Positions 42,101-64,000 of a stretch of 64,000 nt of DNA are shown piece after piece. Below the pieces are notes generated by a model. The model had not been told where the DNA came from, made no database searches, and worked only from the letters and a program-made list of their open reading frames with translations. Every line of letters begins with the position of its first letter. Position 1 is the first letter of the stretch. Position numbers and translations under genes: made by a program. The stretch comes from Certhia americana (taxonomy: Eukaryota > Chordata > Aves > Passeriformes > Certhiidae), in contig CM031878.1 of the NCBI GenBank assembly GCA_018697195.1, positions 67,573,331 through 67,637,330 of the forward strand, written 5' to 3'.

Positions 42101-45100
42101 TTGCCCTGCATTTAGGACATGATGCAGTCAAGCCACCATGTTTGTGGCTCATGCACTGTGAGGCCTTTATTTTGTAGCTCTGATCCCTGACAGTCAGCCT
42201 TGCTGATGAGAAATTGGGAGGGCACCCTGACTGGTGGGTGTAGGCTTCCACAGTAGAGCAGGAAGGGCAGCAGGAAGCACAAACAGCTTTTTTCTTGGAC
42301 AAGCAGGACAGCAGAAAATCATACTGGAGAAAAATACAGCTTTTTGCACCCACTCTCCTGGGTAAGAGCTGTAAAGGAAATGATCAGAACAGATTGGGAG
42401 TAACCAGATTTTTGTGTGTTGGCTGCACTCACTGTATTCATCTTGCTGGGGTGCAAGAGAGCAAAAATTACTATTTTGAGTCTTAGTGGCCTGGTAGATC
42501 CAGATTCTCTGTCTCCAGCAAATACAAATCTAGAGTAATTAGACAGAATTATACAAACCGAAACAGTACAAACTCAGAAGAAAGAGCACAAGTATTTTTG
42601 GCTCTGCTCTCATGATTTACTGAACCATAACAAAAGCTGACTAATCCCTCAGTACCAAGGAATGAGAAGCTACAGAATTTTTTTTTTTTTAAATAGCAAG
42701 TTCATGGAGATGCTATAGAGACCATTATGTCAGTCTACAGGTATTTAGGGGAAAATAAATTGTTTTGACTTGTAGAATATCTGCTATATTTCTACAACAG
42801 AACTTTGTCCGATTTCTGACAGGCAAATCATGAAAGACCATGACTTCCATGTTTTAACCATCATTGCAGAAGAAAATTTCTTAGCAGCTTAAATACAGAA
42901 TTCAGAATATGTTTTCTCAGTAGCTGAAAGGCATTGAAAACCAAGAAAATCATTCGCCTTTTCCATATTCAGCAGACCCCAAATTACCAATATCTCATCC
43001 CAGTCTCAAAAAAAACCCAAAGAAACAAGCTAAAACTCTGAGGATTTACAAACTTCTCACTTAATTAGGAAATTTGTGGTGTGAAGGACTCAAAAAAGAA
43101 TTGTGCACAGTATTCTTCCAATTTACTGTTTCCCATAAGAATAACACAGCATGGAATAACACAGGCTAAGTACAAGGAAGAGTTACCCTTTCTGTGAACT
43201 TTCAATATTTGTTCATAAAGAAGGCAGTGAACAACCGGAAGAAAAAATGATATGATCATCATGCAAGCCAGAGTACTTAGAAAAACAATGACTGACATAA
43301 ATCTCACAGAGATTAGAAATGCATGATTTGCAACATCAGAGATGATTTTTAAAAACACAGAACAAAGAGAGTGGCGTGGTGTTTTGACTTGGGACTTCTT
43401 TTCCCAAAACGTGTTCCATAACATTGGGCCAATTTTCACAGCAAAGAACATATTAAGAGGAAAACAACTACCAAAACAATGTTTCTTCTGTTCTGAGATG
43501 CCTTCCTTTGTGTTCTCAGTGGGGTTTTTTTCACAATAGACAGTTTTGACAGCCTGTTAGATTCATGCTTCAGTCAATGAATTCTGAACAGATTTGGAGG
43601 TTTGGGGTGAAAGCATACCTTAGTGAATATGTCTATCTGTGTTTCATCTGCCAAAAATGCAAACTTACGTGTTAGCTTAAACTACGTCTGGCTCCTTTCC
43701 CTGTGTTTTCCTCACACGCTAATCCTCTTATCCTTTTATGTTTTCAAAACCATGCTCTTTCAATTTATCCTATTTTGTGCACTCTCTGCCGCACCTCCCA
43801 CTTGCAATAGTCTGACCTTCCCCAGCATTCCAAATGTAATATCCAGCAGTTAAAATCCTGGTACCAGGTCTTATCTGTCTACAATCCTGTTTGTGCCCTT
43901 CACATTGGCTTCCCTATCATCAGCATCTCATCATCTTTTCTAGTGATTTTGAATTCCTTTCATTTTCTGCAGCCAAGAATGGGTTGGTGTTTTCCAACAT
44001 GTTCTCCAGCAAAACTAAGGTACTTTTCACAATTTGCAGGGAGTCACTTCAGCATTAAATTGGCAGGGGAAAAATAAATAAATGAGTAACACAGCCAATG
44101 TTGGGTAAGCCAAACTAAAGTCCTCATACTGGGTTTTTAACGTACAAGGACTTATTACAACAGCAAAGCCTTGGAGGATAGTTCAACTTACACTGTTTCA
44201 TGAAACATCACCATTACCTTATCCTTCTATTTGTTTTGCTTTAAACCAAGACCAAAAATCAGCTGCTGTCTAGGTGAAAGTAAGAGGAAGAATGTGGCAA
44301 ACAGATAGCCCCCATCTCTCCACCTGTAATCATGAGCACATACAGTTGTGTGTACAATCACACAGGAACTAGAAGGAGATTTATATTCTGGGATTCTACA
44401 GGAATCCTGCATACTTCTTGTGGTAAATGTGTTAATAAAAATATTGGCAATTGTGGTAAAAAATGTAGTAATACAACTACAAATACAACTCAAAGAAGAG
44501 GTACGTGCTACACTTTTTAGACATGTTTCTAATACAGCTGCCACATTGAACTGGGCAGTTTGTATTAATAGGTCAGTCTAAATCAGGTCAGTGAATGAGT
44601 AGCCTTATAAAAGGCTATATAAAAATCCACAGAAGACAAGAGATAATAATTACTGAGTTTGTGGATTTGATGCCTTAAGTTTTAGCTTTTACACTTTTTA
44701 GATTCTGTGCTGTTTTATCGTGTAGTTCTGGGTTTCATATGCTACTAAGCTCTTCTCACAGAGTAGGTAGACAAAACAATTCTTTTTCTAGGGACCAGAG
44801 ACAAGTGAAACAAGCTTCAAGCCCAGGAGCATAAACAACAGTGAAGTGAAGAGAGAAAACCAGGGAGGATAGAGCTTCATAACTTGAAGCTATAATTTGA
44901 CAATTAACGCCAATATGCTAATGGACCAGAGCTTATAAAAGTGTGAGACATTGTGACCCAGGTGTCCATTTTGTGACCATTTTGGATGCATCTTGGGTGT
45001 GCTCCAGCTGGGCTCTAGTGCTGCCCAGGTGTACCCAGTGAGGCCTTTTAATAAATACCTACTTTATCCTTTTGCTCTGTCTAGTCTCTGTTCCAGATCA

Positions 45101-48100
45101 GCCTCTCAAGGCATCAGATTAACTAAAAATGCTTAGAAGCAAGAGAGCTTATATTTTATCCTATTTCTCCTGAATCTCCTATTTTTAAACTCACACTGCC
45201 ATTTCATTACCTCTGTTACACTCTGCTCAATAAGCAAGCAGGTGATGTTAGCTTCAGTATCACAACAGAAGAAATTTGGGACACCTGTAAGGAGAGTGTC
45301 AGGGAAGCATGAAACACAATTGCCACATGCTGCCAGCTTTCCAGATTTTAATGTAATGAAACGATGTGCCTTCCTCTGAAATTTAGAGATCTAACTTGAG
45401 CTGTTTGTTCCTCATAAGTCCACCTTGAAATCATAAAAAGAGATATAATGCCAGAGAACAGGAGCATACTGGGTAAAGTAAGTATTAAACCATTTGTTCT
45501 TCCGGGCTGAAACGCTATTATTTTTAACCTTTGGCTTTTGGAGTTAACGTTTTATATAACAATTGCACTAATCAACTGAGGCTTTTGCAGAATAGAGTGT
45601 ATTTAATTACTAGCTCAGGGGCAGCAGCCCCAGATGTACTGGAACATAAAAAGCATTCAGACAAAGAGGTCTGTGTTCTACACAGCTGGCTAGCAAATGC
45701 AAAGTCTGTCCTTGGGCAGGCTTTAGCCTGACCAACAGCGACACCGAGAGGAACACAAAGGTTTTTAAAAAGGCTCTGCTATGCTCTGCTGTGTAAGTCC
45801 CTGTCCAAACTGCACATGCATTTTCCTATTATTTGGAGGAAAGTAATGAGCTGTATGGAAAATCAGTGCTAATAATTTAGCAGAATTGAAAGACTGCTAA
45901 CCAGTATTTACCTTTGTACAAGCTATCCATAGGGAAACCATGTCCAAAATGTGAGCCAAGATGTTTCTCACTTCAAGAAGCACTTCAGTGGCAGCAGATG
46001 TTTGTACACTGAATGCAATTAATCCATTAGTGTTCAATCACTAAACATGTACCACATGACAGCACAGCTTGCTGATTAAGGAATACCAAAGAGAAGACAC
46101 TAAAAAAAATTCTTACTAAGTCACTGTTTTTACTCAAGAATTTGATTCTGTGTGATTAAGTCATTTTACCCCTATATTATAAACCTTAATTTTTTTCTGT
46201 ATCCACCTAGGAAAATAAGAGGACACACTTGTGCAATACATGACCAACACCTTTCTGCAGGCCCAAAACAGTCAGGATTCAAAAGAAAATACAGGTACAG
46301 AAGTCTCCTGCAATTAACACTTTTTTCAGATAGTTACTTATGAAATTAATGCAAAGACATGAATGGGTTAGTACACCTGAGTCTTGAATGTAGCACCTAT
46401 ACACATAATTTCTCATACAGAAGCACAGATACCACAAATTAAAGGTTCTGGCAGCCATGTGGTTTTGAATGCATCCAACAACACGAACAGAATGATGAAA
46501 ACACCACTTGAAAAGAATATGATATAACATGAATGGGCTGGTGTATTTCTGCTAACAGAAAATAGTGAACACTTTGCCAGCTGCTTTAAATTCAGCATGT
46601 GCAGGACCACCTTTTTTCAAAATCCCATGCTGAGATGTACTACTAGCAAGGAGTATTCCTGGCTCCTGAAAATCGTAACCTCTGCAAGAAGCTGTGATAG
46701 GACACAGTAAGGTAGAAGAGAAGCAGCCAACAACTGCTTTTTCATTAAAAAAGCAATTTCTCTATTTATCAGCAAAATGTTAGTAGAATTTTAATTTTTC
46801 TTCAGATAATAATATGGCAAAAAGGAAGTTACTTGTAAGACTGTTCCCATCAAGGTCATTTCACAGTAAGCAATACTGTGCTAACAAATGAATTATTGAT
46901 CACGTGTCATTTAACACTTGTTATTCACTGGTGTTACACACTCAGTGGTAATTAAATTTATGCAACAGTGGAAGACGCTGATAGAATTTGTATTAAAACT
47001 GAAAGACCATTATTTTGCACATACCAGTAGCTCCAAGACACATTTTATGAATTCTCAAAATTGCTTTCCTTGGGTGAGATAACCCACTGACAGCTAATGC
47101 AGTTTACAATCTTTTGAGCAGACTTTCCAAATTAAAGCAGAAATTGAGAAACTGTGTGCTTATGGTATCTTTAAATCTCCTTAGCTGAATACTTCATCAT
47201 AATCAAAACTACTAACAGGCACCTAAATGCTTGCCAAAGCATATTACAATCTGCAGCAGTCTTTAAGAGACACTCTTCCCAGAGCCGCTTCCCAGGAAAT
47301 CACTCAGCAAGCCAATTCTAGTAGGATTGTTCATCACCACATGTAAAGAATTCAAAGTTGTCTGGAAAGAGAAGCAGTGCTATGATTACCTGCTGTGATG
47401 CCACACTAGCAGCCCAGTGACAGTGCAGATAACGGATCACTGGAACAGTAATTCCCATGCTTAGCAGCAGTGGGGCAGAATTTGCAACCTACTTAGAGCC
47501 CATTCCCTGCCCACATAACGTGGATCCAAGCCACTAACTTGTAACACACAGGAACAGTTACACAAGTACTTCACACTGAGTCCCCTGTAAGGATACCCTT
47601 ACAAAAATTTGTATTGAAGAAGGAATTATATATCAAGATGTCATGTTAACCCTCAGAAGTTTAGCATGTTTGCTATGCAGGCACCTTTTCATCAAATTTG
47701 TGTGTTTATTCCATTCATATTAATTTTCGGATAATGATTTGAAGACCAGCCAAACCTGAGATCCACCATACCAGTTTTGTTCTGTTCAAGAGCTGAGCTC
47801 CCATATTTAAAGCCAGATGACAAAATCAACCTCATTTCTGTAAATTAAACAACTGGATTTGTGCGATTCTTTTACCCTAGAAGAGTATTTTACCCTAAAA
47901 ACACCACCTATTTTCAAGAAAAAACAGATGTGACATGACGCTATCCAAAAGCTATGATAAGCAGCAAGAAAAGAATTCCTGAACTTATTTTTCATTGTTA
48001 AGTTTTATAGCAACATTCAGTACCCCAGAATAGCATTAAAGGGTACAATTTGTATAAACTGGTGCTTTTTGCTGAACAACTAAATTTGGGAATTGAATTT

Positions 48101-49029
48101 CCTCACCCTCTGCTAGTAATCTGCTTAGAGTGTGTTAGGTCATTCTGTGTGCTAACATGCATTCTTTAATGAAATGGCCAGACACAAAGAACTAGAGAGA
48201 AAATACTCCTGGAAGAAGAGATCCAGCTTTGGCTGCCTGTTTTATCTACAGAATGTGACACCTAAAATACCTTGTTTAACACAGATTTAAAATTCTAAAC
48301 ACTATGCATTTTAAAATTAGAAACAAAGCTGAAAGGAGACCAACTAGCATTATGGTATGCTGGACATGCAAACACAGTTTGCATGGCATTGCCATCAAAA
48401 CATCATCAAAATAAGTCAGACTCCTGATAGTCAAATCAGACTCCTAGAATCTGAGCCCATAATGAACAGTTTCGCCATGTTCAGAGATTGCGAAAATTTA
48501 GTACATGGCATTGAGAAGAAATCCCCAGAATCAATACATTAAGAACTTCAGAAACTCCTCTGTGGAAACTAAAATCAATCTAGTAGCAAGGTATCTTTTC
48601 TCAACCTGAGTCCTGAGCAAGGCTCCTAAATGAGCTGTTGCTGCCTGTAGTCAAGTGACCAAAAGAAATTCCCATTTGAGGTGAAACACAAGTAAATAAT
48701 ATGCCTTTCCCTAGAAAAGTACTTCCTCTGACTGCATTTCCAGTTCTTATTTCCAGCTGGTTTGGTTGTAGGGCATCACAAGAGCTGTGAGAACCTGAAT
48801 TGGCTGTAAGCCCCTCAAGTGGTAAAGAAGATTCCAAGACACTACAGTAAACCTCTACCTCTCAACACGTGTGCTGAAAGTCTCCTTTCTGAAGGAGAGG
48901 CAAGAAAACTAAAGCAGCGCTTTTAGCCCAGTGATTCTTCTCCCAGCTAGCAGCTAAGTATGTGAAAATGGACAGTCCGATGAATATTCTGCTCAAAAAC
49001 AGTGAATAAAACAAATGAGAAGCCCAAGA
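36181..49029. other. Intergenic DNA between the two 3' ends
   Basis: About 12.8 kb separate the convergent genes. The only element I recognise with some confidence is the LTR at 44721-45116. A GC-richer patch lies at about 37000-37560 and carries a 16-mer repeated exactly 150 bp apart. A 128-codon minus-strand frame at 43065-43451 encodes a hydrophobic sequence without a recognised family. No RNA gene or conserved exon set is visible. Confidence 0.7.
44721..45116 (+). mobile_element. Solo LTR, ERVL-like avian endogenous retrovirus
   Basis: The block starts with TGTAGTTCTGG and ends GGCATCA, so it keeps the TG...CA ends of a retroviral LTR. It contains a TATA box (TATAAAA, 44934-44940) and, 116 bp further, a poly(A) signal (AATAAA, 45050-45055). 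A short U5-like tail includes 'tttgctctgtctagtctctg'. This order of TATA, AATAAA and tail is that of avian class III (ERVL-type) LTRs. No internal viral genes flank it, so it is a solo LTR. I see no clear target-site duplication, so the outer ends are approximate. Confidence 0.65.
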
Positions 49030-49471
49030 TATTTCACAAAATGTACCTTTATTTATTCATTGAAAAATAGCTCTGTACTGCAGCCCAAATATCCCCTGCA
49101 GCACCAGTTACCTGCAGGAAACTTGGTACACAGTTTGAAACACAGACTCATAGCTGGAAATATCAGCAAAAGCTGGGAAGGGGATAGAGGCAGGGCTGGT
49201 ACTGAAATTCAGTGTTAAGGCAACAGGGTATCCAGGCCACCTGACTCCAAGGTGGTTAGTTTTAGTCACCATTCCTTCTTCCCAAGGACCACAGACTTCT
49301 CATTTGAAGACTAAATTAGTAAGTACATACATAGAAAGTGAAGCAATTTAAGAGTAGCTGATTTTCTGACAGAATTGGTTTCATGTAATTAATTTTTATC
49401 CCCATGATGCTTAGGAGCTGCTTGATTCTGAAATACTAGGACGGTTCATAGCACAGCCATTCATTAGGTTG
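49030..49471 (-). other. ALDH7A1: ALDH7A1 3' UTR
   Basis: Minus-strand sequence between the ALDH7A1 stop codon (49472-49474) and a pair of poly(A) signals at 49048-49057. Length about 440 nt. The end is inferred from the signals. Confidence 0.7.
49048..49057 (-). promoter_or_regulatory. ALDH7A1: Overlapping poly(A) signals of ALDH7A1
   Basis: The + strand reads TTTATTTATT, giving two overlapping AATAAA hexamers on the minus strand about 420 nt after the stop codon. Confidence 0.7.
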
Positions 49472-63080
<13,609 letters not shown>

Positions 63081-64000
63081 CTACATGAAGAAGAATATCA
63101 AAGTGAGAAAAATCAAATCCCCAAAAGAAATGCCACAAAAAAACCTTCTGCATCTAACTCAAGACATTTTTATACAGAGTACTTGCACTACAGGATGCCA
63201 CTTTTACAGGATGTTTGTATCCTGACACAATTTGTTCAGAATATGACAAGTTGTCTGAAGCCACTGTCAATGAAAAGTACATGTGCTGCCTAAACTACAA
63301 AACCAAAAGAAAAAAAAAACAAAAATCCCCCCAAAAAACTTAAAAAACCCAAATCACACACACACACACACACACACAAAAAAAAAAAAAAAACCCTCCC
63401 CCCCCCAAAAAAAAAAAAAAAAAAAACAAAAACAAAAACATGAGCAGAAATTTTCATTGGGGTGTTAGAGGAAGCTCCATATAGAAAAAGTCTAATATAT
63501 GTTTGTATATATACACACACACATATACATTAATATGCCCTACTCCATCAGCCTCTCTGGGCATCAAAGGCTAGTAGAGCACACAAAAAGAGTAGGTTAG
63601 TACAATAGTGCTACTCTTACAGTAAAATCTTTCACAAATTTACTACTTGAATGACACGTTGCTCTCCTTCCTACTTCCTCCCAGGCCACTCATCCCTACT
63701 AAACAGGCACAATCTGCACCTATTCTGCAACTCCCCTAAAAACAAACGAAAAGGGAATGCAGGGGCGCTTGCTCTTCCCAACAATGCTTGCATGAGTGCG
63801 GGGCGGAGGGCTGGAGAGACAAGAAATGGAAAAAAAAAAAAAAAAAAAGGAAAAAAAGAAAAAAATGAAAGAAGGCAAACAGAATGTTTTTCTTCCCAGG
63901 AAAGCCGCAGGCATATTGCCAGCGGTAGGCCCTGGCTGCGACGAGCTCCAGCGGCTGCCCTGCACTCAACATCCCTGGCCCGCGGAGCGGTGATCGGCGT
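63081..64000 (-). other. ALDH7A1: ALDH7A1 intron 2 (part)
   Basis: No sequence resembling the human exon 2 peptide (ITTYCPANNEPIARV) appears before the right edge. The stretch holds a low-complexity tract (63300-63440), a run of A at 63831-63848 and a GC- and CpG-richer end from about 63895. That end may mark the approach to the ALDH7A1 promoter CpG island. Confidence 0.6.
63300..63440. repeat. Low-complexity tract with (CA)12 and A/C runs
   Basis: (CA)12 at 63355-63378 is followed by A runs, a C run around 63398-63406 and another long A run. Short reading frames across it (for example a Lys-rich one) are artefacts of the repeat. Confidence 0.9.

Noticed and set aside
63283..63520. Lys-rich and Phe-rich frames on both strands
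   Set aside because: They are translations of (CA)n and A/C homopolymer runs.
63736..63972. Minus-strand frame starting MLSAGQPLELVAARAYRW as a possible ALDH7A1 exon 1
   Set aside because: It does not resemble the known N-terminus, runs into a poly-Phe stretch from the T run, and no exon 2 lies between it and exon 3.

Overview
This is vertebrate nuclear DNA, almost certainly from a bird. It holds two split genes whose exons can be assembled completely in frame, CR1 LINE fragments, an ERVL-like solo LTR, and no bacterial-style gene organisation. The two genes converge tail to tail: GRAMD2B (GRAMD3) on the + strand at about 5.0-36.2 kb, and ALDH7A1 (antiquitin) on the - strand from about 49.0 kb to beyond the right edge. 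The same two neighbours lie in this order and orientation on human 5q23.2, and that segment corresponds to the Z chromosome in birds (established knowledge). The species cannot be named from this window.

Layout. 1-2974 is AT-rich intergenic DNA. 2975-4722 is a decayed CR1 LINE covering the reverse-transcriptase region and 3' end. 4915-5650 is a CpG island with the GRAMD2B promoter and first exon. 5431-18332 is a long first intron. 18333-34967 holds coding exons 2-14, followed by a 1.2-kb 3' UTR ending at a poly(A) signal at 36158. 36181-49029 is intergenic and contains the solo LTR at 44721-45116. 49030-64000 holds the ALDH7A1 3' UTR and exons 18 back to 3. Its exons 1 and 2 are not visible and should lie to the right of the window.

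GRAMD2B: 14 coding exons join in phase to a protein of 422 aa (425 aa from the first ATG), against 432 aa in human. It has a GRAM domain, a polar linker, one transmembrane segment near the C-terminus and a short helical tail. ALDH7A1: 16 exons join in phase to 457 codons plus stop, exactly the length of human residues 83-539, with the catalytic Glu and Cys present. All 28 introns inside the assembled models are GT-AG. The two proteins are not known to work together. The pairing is conserved synteny, not an operon.

I found no undescribed biological system. The points most worth checking are a perfect 19-bp tandem duplication carrying GC boxes in the GRAMD2B promoter, paired palindromes resembling STAT and NF-kB sites in its intron-1 CpG island, an exon-like open stretch with splice signals in intron 1, a perfect 46-bp tandem duplication and a 17-nt G tract in ALDH7A1 introns, and two small exon-like or membrane-like ORFs in intergenic DNA.
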